Shown: in pieces, positions 34,923-46,092 of the stretch
Numbering within the stretch: position 1 is the stretch's first letter
How the letters are laid out: the number at the start of each line of letters is the position of its first letter
DNA from: Acephala macrosclerotiorum
Lineage: Eukaryota > Ascomycota > Leotiomycetes > Helotiales > Mollisiaceae
Direction: 5' to 3'
DNA: 64,000 bases
Assembly (NCBI GenBank): GCA_014904845.1
Contig: MU119241.1
Location: 248,001-312,000 of the forward strand
Notes under the pieces: model-generated
Database searches by the model: none
Told to the model about the DNA's origin: nothing
Seen by the model: only the letters and a program-made list of their open reading frames with translations
Position numbers and translations under genes: made by a program

Positions 34923-35469
34923 TTAATATAGTGCATTAGCAGCTGCTCTCGGATCGCTTACCCCGCGTTTGGCAGCACACTCGTCAAAGAAGATGTATTT
35001 GCAGAAGTTTAATACTGTCCAATCCCTTCGTACAAAGCACCAAGTAAGCCTCTTTACTATTATTTCCTCTGTAAGGTACGGGCGTCTCTTACACTTCCAA
35101 TGCCAGATCCCTACAGCGTCAAGGATACGAGTGACAGTACCATTCGAGGATTTGACCCCTATGTGCTTCCGAATCTTTGCCATCGAATCCTCCGGCTCCT
35201 TTCGAACGAAGAGGACCAGATCTCGTTTAAATCGGTCCGAATAATTCTCTGGCCGGTTCGTGGTTTAGAGTAATTCTCATCTCGTAATGAGTTTTGAAAA
35301 ATGGTGTAGCGGATAGTGGAACAGGGGATCTGGAGCTCCTTCGATATCGACGTAGCTTTTGCGCCTCTTCGTACTTCTTTACAACTTTCCCGCGCATATA
35401 TGGACTAAGTTCTTTCCTTTTATCGACATCTCCACTTATAGAGCCTAAAGGACGACGTTGGAGGCACAT
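34923..35469 (-). mobile_element. Tc1-type transposase remnant
   Basis: The N-terminal end (35469 down) reads PLGSISGDVDKRKELSPYMRG, a helix-turn-helix start typical of fungal Tc1-like transposases. After a frame change near 35260, it continues with YSDRFKRDLVLFVRKEPED, KIRKHIG, RPYLTEEIIVKRL and DWTVLNFCKYIFFDEC, the last being the middle catalytic DDE region (FxDE). The C-terminal third with the remaining catalytic residue is missing. It is an inactive, truncated copy. Confidence 0.75.
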
Positions 35470-35559
35470 TCTGTGGTGTAGAAGAGAAGGGTGTCAATCG
35501 GAAACGCGAATTTTCGTGTTTTCGGCTAAATGGCCAAGACTTACGAGCTTGTAATTATA

Positions 35560-35821
35560 CGTCTGTGCTTTTCAGGGCTTTTCAAGGCTTTTTAGGGCTT
35601 CTCGCTAATAAATACACGCTAAAACCGAATATTCATTTTTGAATCAAAATATAAACATATTTAATTAATTTATAAAAAGAGACTTTAGTTTTTTATTAAA
35701 TAATAAACTATAATTTTAAAAGATTTTAATTTGTAATTAGTTTATACTTTTTAAGTAACGACGTAGGCTTTAAAGTTCTTCGCGAAAAAGTAGCCTGAAA
35801 ACAGCTTGAAAAGCACAGACT
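35560..35821. mobile_element. 262-bp MITE with terminal inverted repeats
   Basis: The left end CGTCTGTGCTTTTCAGG (from 35560) and the reverse complement of the right end AGTCTGTGCTTTTCAAG (ending 35821) match at 15 of 17 positions. TA flanks both ends (35558-35559 and 35822-35823), the target duplication of Tc1/mariner elements. The interior is AT-rich and noncoding. The adjacent Tc1 transposase remnant suggests, but does not prove, that a related transposase moved it. Confidence 0.75.
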
Positions 35822-35823
35822 TA

Positions 35824-36640
35824 TAATCCCAGGCTCGTTAGCGTCACTGGCGAGATGTGTTACCCAAACTCTACTGGGTTGCTACATGTGCCACCGCTAT
35901 TTGATACAGTAAGTGGTCCCATATCATATGCAGCCTCGATTATGTCACATGCGCGCTTTGACGCTGAAAGCCATCAAATTCATGGGTAAGAAGCTTCGGC
36001 AATTCTGATTCAACCAGCTAGTTGCGCAAATTCCCCGGCCCCTTCTCAAAACACACTTGAATGGCCACCCTTCAACAACTACGCAAAACAGCAACAATTA
36101 TTTGATGACGGAACCTTCCTTTTTATGCTAGGGTTCTCGGCATCATGTACTGTGACCACTAATGTATGAGATCAGATATTTTCCATTGGGAAAACTCGCT
36201 CAACCCAATATCCAACTGTACACTACTTGTCTACAAGTCAAGGGGTCATGTTATCCCTGCCACAAGACATTCATTACTTAAGTACATCAGAAGTATATCA
36301 TGGTCGAGTAATGGTATTGGCTTACCTAATGCTTGCCTTTTGCAACACACGACTGAGAATACAGAAGCCTTTCGAACATACACGAAAGTTACTTTACACA
36401 CGAAAGGGACATATTCGAAAAGGTTGTTCGACCGATAGCTGTATGTCCTGAACACGGCACTATATTGGCTGAAGCGCACCGCGACCATACAAGTGTGTCT
36501 TTTACATATTCTCATCCCACCTCCTTCTGAAGGATCGAAACACGTCCCCAGTTTAGTCTGCTTACTTACACTACCTTTTCTCCTTAGAGCCGCAAAGTAG
36601 TGAACACAAGACTAAACTATATGTCAGTCGTGTTGTAACT
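35824..36640. promoter_or_regulatory. 5' flank of the galactose oxidase/lyase gene
   Basis: This 0.8-kb stretch precedes the ATG at 36641. Short frames on both strands show no motif. With the transposon debris it forms the 1.85-kb divergent region towards the GT2 gene. Confidence 0.4.
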
Positions 36641-39600
36641 ATGGGCGCCCGGATTCTGACTCGTTGTGTACTCTCCTGGAAGTTTGCTTTTGCCACATTG
36701 CTTTTCATATACTTCAGCTTCACTCGCTCGATAAGCTATAAGTCCTTACGTTTGGTCAACTTCCAAGGGGGGTCAAACCCATCCACTCAAGGTCAATGGG
36801 GTCCCAAAATCCCAGTACCGCTCATACCGGTCGCTGCCGCAGTGCTTCCACAGTCAGGTCGTATCCTTATATTTGCTGCTGATAAAGCAGACGAGTTCTA
36901 TGCAAAAGACAGCAGCAGCTACGACATCACGTTTTCGGCCATCTATGATCCCTTCGCGGGTTCTGTTGCCCCCGGGACCGTAACCAACCATGGAATGTTC
37001 TGTCCGGGCCTCTCACTCGATTTTCAAGGACGACCCGTTGTCACCGGAGGGATGACTGACAACAAAGTGAGCATCTTTGACGACGAGAGCAACAGTTGGG
37101 TATCCGCACAGAACATGACAATGGGCCGCGGATACCACGCGCAGACAACGCTCTCAGATGGCCGCATATTCACCATTGGAGGCTCGTGGAGCGGAGGCAT
37201 CGGGAGTGTCGACGTGACAAGCAAGGGTGGAGAAGTCTTTGATCCCGTCGGAAACACTTGGACGGCCTTGCCAGACTGTCCAGTCGGACCGATGTTGACA
37301 AATGACTCCAGGGGCGAGTTTTGTGCCGACAATCACGCCTGGCTCTTCGCCTGGAAAAACGAGTCCGTGTTTCAAGCAGGACCCTCAGCGAATATGAATT
37401 GGTATGGCACGCGCGGCCTAGGTGACCACCGCGCTGCTGGAGTCAGAGGGGTAGACGAGGACTCCATGAACGGGAATGCCATTATGTACGACGCCGCAAA
37501 GGGGAAAATCTTGACACTCGGGGGTGCGCCAAGCTATGCGCTCTCATTCAGCACACGAGCAGCCCATATAATCACCCTTTCCGATCCTTTCGAAGAAGTC
37601 GAAGCCGAGGCGATAGATTCGATGCACGATCCACGCGCCTACGCCAATAGTGTAGTTCTTCCGACTGGCGATGTCTTCGTCAACGGTGGGGTTTCCTATG
37701 CAAGGCAGTGGACCGATGTGAACTCATCGCTCACACCGGAGCTCTGGAACCCAGTGACTCGAAGGTTCACTAAAATGGCGAGGTCACCAACCCCACGAAA
37801 TTACCACAGTATAGCCATTCTCTTGCCTGACGCAACAGTCTTGACTGGAGGCGGTGGTCTTTGTTGGCAGATCTGTGAAGATACGTCGGCAAACCACTTG
37901 GACCTGCAGGTGTTCTATCCGCCTTATTTATTCGATTCCCATAGGGGCTTGGCCCAACGTCCTGTGATCACAGGCACCTCGCCTTCTACCATTGAACTCG
38001 GGGCGAGTTTGTTCATCTTTACGGATGAGCCAGTCGCTAAGTTCGCGCTTATCCGTTATGGATCGGTGACACATTCAATCAACACCGACCAACGTCGTAT
38101 CCAGCTTGACGCTGTTCCTCTGGATAGGGGAGAAGGTGACCCGACCAAGGAATGGAAATCCCAAGTTGAGGTGCCCAGCGATCCAGGAATAGTGCCTCCA
38201 GGATGGTGGATGCTCTTTGCCATCAATGACCAAGTAGTGCCTTCGCATGCAGCGACCATACATATTCGACTTCCAAACAAACCACGCGCACCGGCAGTCT
38301 CGAACATAGCCACCCCTGTATTGGATCAAGACTCCAAACAGACTACAAGTGTTCAACTCGGAGCTCTTATTTCAGTTGTCCAACCATCACACCCGAGATT
38401 GTTTGCCACGGAGCAAGAATGGGATAGACTTCCGGGTGTGATAGGGACAGACTCATACATGACACAATGGCATCAAACTATCTCGGAGCGGGCTGAGATC
38501 TGGCGAACCAGACCCCACGTCAACTACTCCTTAGAAGGCATAACCGTTAACGGGGTCCTAGATACCGCGCGTGAAGTCCAGTTACGCGTGAAACATTGGG
38601 CCTACATGTTTCGTGTGACACGAGATACGAAATGGAAGGACCGGGTGTGGGAAGAACTTCTCGTGGCCTCGGGAAACTCAACAGTGTACTTCGGTGTCGA
38701 TGGAGACAATTGGAACAGCCAGTAAGCAGATATCATTCACCCCCAGCTCAAGTCACTACTTTCAGCTGATCCCTCGGAAAGGCATTGGCTTGACATAGGC
38801 GAGTTTCTCGTTGCCTTTGCCTACGCTTACGACTGGATCTACGATGCGTGGAGACCCGAAGAACGCGAAGCTATCATGTGGTCTATCATTTCATTAGGTC
38901 TTACAAAAGGACTAAAGGCGTATAGCGACGAGGCATGGTTCCTCCGTGCCAAAGGTAATTGGAACTGTAAGTAAAGCTGTTGTGCAAACCTCCAATACTT
39001 GATCAGTGTGCTGAACAGCTAGGTGTAACGAACGGTGGCATCATCATTGCTGCTCTTGCTATTTACCGCGATGATCCTACTGGGGTCGCGGAGGCACTGC
39101 TAGGGCGTGCGATCAAGAACGCGAGGGAACACTGTGCACAATCTGTCCAGACGGATGGAACTTGGGTCGAGACGCCTGACTACTGGCATTTTGGGACACA
39201 AGCTCACGCACAGTTGGCATCAGCGCTCCTTTCGGCTACTGGGAGCACCCAGGGGCTTCTGACAGCAAACCGAGGTTTCAAAGACACCGGAATGTTCCAT
39301 ATGTACAACAACGGAATGACAGACAAATTCAATTACGGGGATTGTGGGCCGAGGCAGATCACAGCCACGGCCAACTCGCTCTTCTTCTACGGAGACCAGT
39401 TTATGATGCCGGCATATACGCTGTACCAAAGGGAGAAGGCTGAAGCCGCCGATCCCCTATCGATGCTTTGGTATAAACCGCAATTGAAGGGCTCTTGGTA
39501 CTCCAATCTCCCGCTTGACCGGAGCTTCGACAGCCCAGATGGTGCTTGGGTATCTTTACGGAGTTCTTGGTCTTCAGCGGCCGGACTGTTCGTCGCAATG

Positions 39601-40505
39601 AAGGCGGGGAAGTCAACAGGACATGCGGCACGTGAGTTGATTCTTAGTCCCTAATCTTATCCAGTACATCCAGACAGCAGAATCTCACAAGGCACCACAG
39701 ATGGCAACCTAGATGCCGGCGACTTCGTGCTGGACGCTATGGGAGAAAGGTGGGCAATTGAACTCTGCCACCAGGACTATCTTTCACACGGCTATTTCGC
39801 AGGCGAGTCGCAAGACAGTGATCGCTGGCTGTACTACAGAACTCGGACCGCTGGGCAGAACACGATACTTTACAACAATACGAACCAAAAAGTAACAGCC
39901 GCGCCCTCGGTCAGCTTCGCGAGTAGCGGCACAACGGAAACCGGTCCAGCGTTTCTATTAGACGACAGTAGTACTGCTCTATGGATCACAAACTTGACCT
40001 CTGCCTATCACGGACCACGCGTCCGACGGGGTTTGAGACTTTTGGGTGGGCGCTCCCAGGTTCTACTTCAGGATGAGATCCAAGGGGCTGCGCATAGTAG
40101 TCAATGGAGAATGCATACGAGGGCTAATATAGTGACACGGGAAGGTGGCAAACGAGCTCGTATGTATCTCCCCAAACTTCACTGCGGATCTGTTTACTAA
40201 ACAACCAGCGTGCAGTTTTAATGATGAACGGAAAGAGAATGGATATCATCCTTCAAAGTCCCGCCATCGCAGCGTTCCGTATCATGGATGCCGTACGTTC
40301 CCCGAACGACCCCCAACTCCCGCCAGGTGAGACGGACGCCCTAAACCCAGACACGCGGGTCCTATGTGTGGACATTCTTCCGGGCCATCACACAGTCGCG
40401 ATAATATTTATGCCGATATGGGATTCTGAAAGAGAATTTGATATGCCACCCCTGATCCAGTTGAGCGGTTGGAATTTAACTTCTCATTTACCTAACCTTA
40501 CATAG
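36641..40505 (+). CDS. galactose oxidase / heparinase II-III-like lyase fusion
   Basis: Model join(36641..38721, 38782..38966, 39023..39631, 39701..40159, 40216..40505), 1207 aa; all five exons join in phase, with introns of 56-69 nt. A hydrophobic N-terminal segment (FAFATLLFIYFSF) is a signal anchor or signal peptide. Residues 50-540 are a galactose-oxidase-type kelch propeller plus C-terminal domain. All copper-radical residues are present: Cys121 and Tyr165 (44 apart, as Cys228/Tyr272 in the Fusarium enzyme), Trp183 in GGSWSGG, Tyr388-His389 and His478. From about residue 570 comes a second enzyme: an HPRLFA start, an alpha/alpha-toroid region, and a GHAAHGNLDAGDFVLDAMGE segment at about 955-973, as in heparinase II/III-type polysaccharide lyases. 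The oxidase turns primary alcohols of sugars into aldehydes; the lyase part would cleave uronic-acid glycans. An apparent TAA after residue 694 is intronic. Confidence 0.88.
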
Positions 40506-40860
40506 TCAGGACCAACCGAGATCTTCGGGCGCAGAGCAGTCCGAGAGAGCTCTTCGAGAGATGGAAGATCGTCGGCGGATTCATCGTCACTAGCAAGAGC
40601 CAAAGGTACGTGGAATCCAGAAGATGAGAAAGGGGCCGCAGGTCCGCACGATTTCTGGCCATCTGTGTGCGAATAGAGAGCACGGCTAATTTCAGCAGGC
40701 CAGAGTGTGTTAGGGTTGCAGAATAGCGTGTTCGATGGAGGAAGTGCCAATCCAGAAGTCTTGTGCTCTCAAGGGCAGCCATAACGAAACGAAGTAAACA
40801 GATATGTGGGTATAATATTAGTACAATAATCACGTGTAGTACTAGGCTACATTGGGACTA
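40506..40860. other. 3' flank with possible gene scrap
   Basis: On the minus strand 40484-40750 a frame contains an acidic segment (SDDESADDLPSLEELSR) that looks protein-like. It has no start context or family and runs into the 3' end of the oxidase gene. It may be a fragment cut by AT island 2 or chance. Confidence 0.25.
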
Positions 40861-40865
40861 GTCCA

Positions 40866-41690
40866 AATGTGCTAAAAATTAAAATTATATTTTTTAATTT
40901 TTACGCAATTTTTAAAAAACGAATTATTTTATATGTATATTAAAAATTAAAAATTTTATATACGTTTTTTAATTTTTTTTATTCGAATAAATATTTCTTA
41001 ATAAATTAATAAATAAAAACCAATTTAAAAATGTGTAAAATATTTAAAAAAAAAAAAAAAAATTAAACGATTAAATTTTAATATAATTTATATTTTTAAT
41101 AATATTTTTAAATTATAAAAAATAAAAATCGTTAAATATTATTTAAAAAATTTAATTTATAAATAAAATAATTAAATTTTTAAAATAATATATTTATAAT
41201 TTATTAATTTTAATATTAATTAATATAAAAAAAATAATAAAAATAAAATAATAAAATTTATTTATATTATTTAATAAAATTATAATTATTTAAATTATTT
41301 ATAATATTTATAATAATTTAAAATTAAAATTAAATTAAAATATTATGATTATATTTTAATTGTTTTTTAAATATAATATAACGAATTTAAATTTTAATAT
41401 AAAATATAATATTTTGAAATATATTAAAAAAAAAAAGAATTTATTATATATATATTCGTTTATTAAAATACGTATTATATTTAAAATTTAAAATTTTTTA
41501 ATTTTTTAATATTGAATAATTAATAAATTATCAAAATAAACAATCGAATACCAATTTCCGATAATATTATAAAACGAATAAAAAAAGATTTAAAACTTAT
41601 AATTAAAGTATTATTTTAGTATTACGAGTAATATAATAATAATACTATAATTATTTTGAAGTTCGTGTATTACTTGTATTGCTTAATAAA
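40866..41690. repeat. AT-rich island 2 (RIP-type)
   Basis: Like island 1, this is nearly pure A/T with no open frame, a poly-A run near 41045, and remaining C residues mostly in CpG. It is probably a second RIP-destroyed repeat copy; kinship with island 1 cannot be judged by eye. Confidence 0.85.
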
Positions 41691-42445
41691 GTCACGCCCA
41701 TATTTTAAACAAAGATAACTGGCAGCTTATTTATTAAAGATTTTATTAGAAAATATGCTTACTACAATTATTATAATAAGCTCTAGGTTAAGCCAGTATT
41801 TAGTAATCCGTCTCACATTCTCCGTGTTCATATTGCTAAGAAATCACCAATAGAAGTAAACTTCGCATACTTATAAATGTTGAATAAATCGCTACATTGA
41901 CATGATCCGCCAATTCCTAATATACAACGTGAATCCCGGACTTACACACACTTCTGGATTGCAGGCAGGCCAATTCCTTATCCGGGCTTCTCTATGCAGA
42001 AATAGTGTAAGAATTCGTATGAAATACTAAAATGGGGAAAGGAACATACTATACCTAACTTCAAGCCCTGTATATCCGAGTCCCGGAGAAGCCATATTTC
42101 CGTGGAATCCCGAGGACCCGAGATTCTATAAGACAACTGGTTGGGCCGTACGGAGGAGGCTTTTCACCTGGTCTCAGTATGGAAGAAATTGAAGGCATCA
42201 TTCTGGGATCGCACGGTTCTCCTGGAGTTGATGCAGAAACAGTTGAAACAGTTGAAACAGCTGGAATCATCGGACAGACCGAGAGTGCGTCAAGGATCGC
42301 TAAACATAGGGGTTCGCTTAGGGGTCTCAAGATGTAAACATTGAAATTGGATACCAAGTGCTCTGGGAAAACGGTTTACATTGGCTGCCGTCCCTGCCTT
42401 TCAAATTCCATCTTCCATTCATCTCTTGGTAATACCCATAACAAT
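41691..42445. other. intergenic, small tandem repeat
   Basis: A short ACAGTTGAA tandem lies near 42237-42262 inside a plus-strand frame that reads MEEIEGIILGSHGSPG from 42180. The frame is short and has no recognised family; it may be a gene scrap. Confidence 0.25.
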
Positions 42446-43891
42446 CTACTCTTTTGTTGTCGCAATTCCGCCCCCTTCGGAGAAGAAGCGATTCTCTGGT
42501 CTTGGAAGGCCAAGATGTTCTCTCAATGTTGTCCCTTCATACTCTTTCCGAAATATTCCCCTGCGCTGCAACTCCGGCACCAATCTTCTTGTAACATCAT
42601 CCAATCCTTGTGGGAGGAACGGCAACGCAATTGTAAACCCATCGCACGCCTCTTCATTCAACCACGTACCCATTTCTTCGGCAATTGTCTCGGGTGTGCC
42701 TACAAAAGCCAGACCAGAATACCCGCCATACCGCTGAGCAATTTGCCTTACTGTCAATTTCTCCCTTGCAGCAAGTGCCAGTACACTAGCACGAGCGGTA
42801 TGGCTCGCATTTGTCTCTGGTAACTCGGTTGGCAGCGGTGCATCCGGGTCGAATTTCGATGCATCAGTACCAAGGGAAATTGACAAAGACGAAATAGCAC
42901 TATCGTAATGGACTAGACTATCTAGCTTCAAACGATTTGCTTGAGCTTCCTCGAGTGTGTCTCCGACAACAATGAATGCAGCTGGCAGAATTTTGAGATG
43001 ATCTCGATTCCTCCCAACTTTGACTGCACGCCCTTTGATATCGGCATACAACGCCTTTGCAGCATCAATATCTTTTGGGGAGCAAAACACTGCTTCTGCA
43101 GTTTCTGCTGCTAGCTGTTTTCCGGGTTCTGATTGACCCGCTTGAACAATGACTGGCCAGCCTTGAACTGGACGTGCAATATTTAGCGGTCCCCTCACTT
43201 GCAAATCATCACCTTTGTGATTCAAGACATGCATCTTCTCCGGGTCAAAATAGATACCGCTCTTCTGATCACGGATAAAAGCGTCATCAGCAAAGCTGTC
43301 CCATAATCCTGTCACCACATCGTAGAATTCTCGAGCCCGTTTGTAGCGATCGCTGTGCTGCATATGCTCGTCTTGCCCAAAATTCTTCGCTGACTCGGGA
43401 TTACCTGTGGTGACAATGTTCCAAGCCGCTCTTCCATTACTGATATGATCCAGAGAAGCGAAGCGACGTGCTATATGGTACGGCTCATCGTAGGTCGTCG
43501 ATGCTGTTGCCGCGAGTCCAATCTTATCCGTCACTTGTGACAATGCCGAGAGTAGGGTGAAGGGTTCGAAAGACGTGACGGTATGACTTCGCTTCAGCGC
43601 TTCGACTGGCATATTCAGAACAGCCAGATGATCAGCCATGAAGAATGCATCGAATTTGGCATCTTCGAGTTTCTTGATGAAGGATTTGAGATGAGTAAGG
43701 TTGAAATTCGCATCTGGATAAGCGCCTGGATACCTCCATGCTCCGGTGTGTAGAGAAACGGGTCTCATGAATGCTGTGAGGTGCAATTTTTTCGATGCCG
43801 GGGCATCCGCTCCAAGTGTCTTGATCTTCTTTGATCCATTCGTGGCATTCGCGACGCCATTACTTGAGCTCCCATGCTTTCGCTTCCCCAT
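42446..43891 (-). CDS. NtaA/DszA-family FMN-dependent monooxygenase
   Basis: Intronless, 481 aa, the usual size. After a Lys/Ser-rich N-terminal extension of about 35 residues the protein follows the bacterial-luciferase-like TIM barrel of nitrilotriacetate monooxygenase component A relatives: LHLTAFMRPVSLHTGAWRYP, FDAFFMADHL, LAATASTTYDEPYHIARRF, SNGRAAWNIVTTGNPESAKN, and GPVIVQAGQSEPGKQLAA-like sequence in the middle. FVGTPETIAEEM and DGFTIALPFLPQGL end the barrel. These enzymes use reduced FMN supplied by a separate reductase to oxidise amine or sulfur compounds; the substrate is unknown. The unspliced structure and bacterial-type family could reflect past transfer, but many ascomycetes carry such genes. 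The frame is intact. Confidence 0.88.
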   Translation of the reverse strand: MGKRKHGSSSNGVANATNGSKKIKTLGADAPASKKLHLTAFMRPVSLHTGAWRYPGAYPDANFNLTHLKSFIKKLEDAKFDAFFMADHLAVLNMPVEALKRSHTVTSFEPFTLLSALSQVTDKIGLAATASTTYDEPYHIARRFASLDHISNGRAAWNIVTTGNPESAKNFGQDEHMQHSDRYKRAREFYDVVTGLWDSFADDAFIRDQKSGIYFDPEKMHVLNHKGDDLQVRGPLNIARPVQGWPVIVQAGQSEPGKQLAAETAEAVFCSPKDIDAAKALYADIKGRAVKVGRNRDHLKILPAAFIVVGDTLEEAQANRLKLDSLVHYDSAISSLSISLGTDASKFDPDAPLPTELPETNASHTARASVLALAAREKLTVRQIAQRYGGYSGLAFVGTPETIAEEMGTWLNEEACDGFTIALPFLPQGLDDVTRRLVPELQRRGIFRKEYEGTTLREHLGLPRPENRFFSEGGGIATTKE

Positions 43892-44322
43892 CTTGGTTCA
43901 CTCGAATGCGCAGGAGTGTTGCACCGGTATTGAGCTGCTGGAACTCGATAATTCTCTTCAAGAAGATGGTGACTGGATGAAAGGAGGAGACTCGATATCT
44001 AGAAGTGTGAGGTATGGGACGCCGATCACTAATACTTATTGCCGATTTCCAATCATGGTCAATATGACAAATACGGATGTGCGTGCAATCACGACATCGA
44101 TGCACGAAATAGCGAGACCTAGCTCGGATATAACCTTAAACGGACAGCGTTTCTTTGATATATATGAGGTTCTATAAGGTTTTTTTTCTTTCCATCTGAA
44201 CTATCTAACATTGATATCTATATCCTTTCAAGACAGTTCGAGGCTTCACTCGATCAAGTGTCCCAACACACCCCACTTTCCGCTGTCTTTCCCGCTCAAT
44301 CACTAAAGAAACCATACCTGTT
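43892..44322. other. intergenic
   Basis: 5' flank of the monooxygenase and 3' flank of the SGNH-type gene. Nothing recognisable. Confidence 0.4.
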
Positions 44323-45708
44323 TTACTCAATCAAATTCAGCCAATTCAAAACCATCATCGCCTTGACAAGATTTCCCTTCATATCCAGATGCACCCCATC
44401 ATACTTGTTGCTCTGGATGCTCATGTTCCACGTTCCTAAATGCTCGATGCCCCTCTTCGCAGCTTCAATCCCCACCGCCTCTTCGAACAGCATCAATGCC
44501 TTGTTCCCCTGAGACACAATATACTCGTCCGGCTTCTCCTTCCCAGAAGCATTCGGCGTCACGAACAGTCCTCGCCAGTCCCTGCCAATGGTCCCTGTAA
44601 TCGTACGCAACACGGTATCCATCCAGTTGACCGTCTTTTGTAAGTCGAGATCATTCCACAATCCGTGGCCAAACACAAACGCGATCCCCTTCTCTCCACG
44701 GCCCTTCAAGACACCTTCCAATTGTGTGATCTCGCGATCTGGAATTGGGAAGCGCACGATTTCTTCCACTTCAACACGTCAGCGATGCTTTATCACCTCA
44801 CGGAAACTCACTCATCACATTGACTGGATTCAAACATGCTAAGCTCTCGGGATCCTTGGTGAGAACATCGGTGGTCTTGTAGATACCTTGAACAGAGCAC
44901 GCTTTGACATCGAACTGCTCATTACAGAAGCATTCCTTCCTATGGATAATCAGCATTGAATGCAAACGATGTCGACAACGTACCTTTCCTGCAGCGAGAA
45001 GTTCCAGTCTGTCACAGCTCCGTACCCAAGATCTTTGCGAATTAACACGTTGATGCTGCCAATTATATGCCGCAACATCGAGTCACCAACCAGCATCACC
45101 GTGTCAAATCTTCCCAGAATCTCGCATATCTCATCAGTCGTGAACCATCGCATGTCGCAGCCTCGAGGCATGTAAGGAGCATCATGACCAATCCGTCCGC
45201 CGGAGGACATAGCAGTCAACATGGAACTTCGGTCCTTGCAGAGTGGACTGAATGGAGAGTGCAGATCCAAAGATGAGATGTTGCAAGTATTTCGAAATTT
45301 GTAGGATTGAAATGTGTCAATCAAGTCAGGTGCTCGATAACGGCCGGACTCAGGTGGCTGGAAGGCAGCTTGAGGGATGACCGTGATGTTGGAGATGTCT
45401 CGATCGACTTGCAAAGTCTGTTCACGTCAGCAGGCATTGCATGCCTCGTCTGCCACACTCACCACCACGTCAGAGCCAGGAATCCAGTCTCGAATCAAGA
45501 TTAGGCTCCCGAGAATCAACAGAGCAACGCCGACTCTGAAAGGTGTGAAGCGAAGACCAGAGAAACGAGTTGGGCGCAAACTAGAGAAACTGGCATAACG
45601 CGTGACCCTGTTCGCCCATTTAAAATCCGTACTGGGAGGAGTCTCTGGGCTTGGAGTCGTGAAGGGATCGTCGAGCAATCGCGGTCTTTCCCACATTACG
45701 ACAGTCAA
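44323..45708 (-). CDS. membrane-anchored SGNH/PC-esterase-type acyltransferase or esterase
   Basis: Model complement(join(44323..44768, 44812..44939, 44984..45417, 45463..45708)), 417 aa; introns of 43-45 nt, all in phase. A cytosolic N-terminus is followed by one membrane helix (VGVALLILGSLILI), making a type II protein with a luminal catalytic domain. The GDS motif (VMLVGDSMLRHI) gives the nucleophilic Ser, and the C-terminal YDGVHLD holds the Asp-x-x-His pair. IAFVFGHGLWND is the middle block. Fungal relatives include Cas1-like glycan O-acetyltransferases. The likely site is the Golgi; the acceptor glycan is unknown. Confidence 0.8.
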
Positions 45709-46092
45709 ACTCTGGTGTTCGACGTGAAATGCGCCAGGATCACCGAAGAGGAGGTCGGAGATTGCTTTGCTAGTCTTGCAACGATGCAGAATGACGACTA
45801 CAGAATACAGAGCGTCTACGAGTAGCAGCGTGAAAGGATCTAGAAGAGTAAGATTGAAAGTGCGAGATATTTGTGGGAGGGCGGCCGAAGATGGGAAGTG
45901 CCCTTGGGTGGGAAGGTGGAAGGTGCGAGGTGCGAGGCAGGACTGGCTGAGCTCGCGAGCACCACAAGTCCAGCGTCAGAAAAAGAGATGATAATGCATC
46001 GGATAAAGGCCCTAATTATCTAATATCAACACTAGCAAGTATTCTATCGCGAATGATACTACACCAAACTCTGCGAAATGAGAAATATTTGT
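45709..46092. other. intergenic
   Basis: 5' flank of the SGNH-type gene and 3' flank of the SDR gene. No gene seen. Confidence 0.4.

Noticed and set aside
38720..38781. TAA after residue 694 of the galactose oxidase gene, as if the gene ended there
   Set aside because: A 60-nt intron with GTAAGC donor, GCTGAT branch and AAAG acceptor removes it and joins NSQ to HWLDIGEF in phase.
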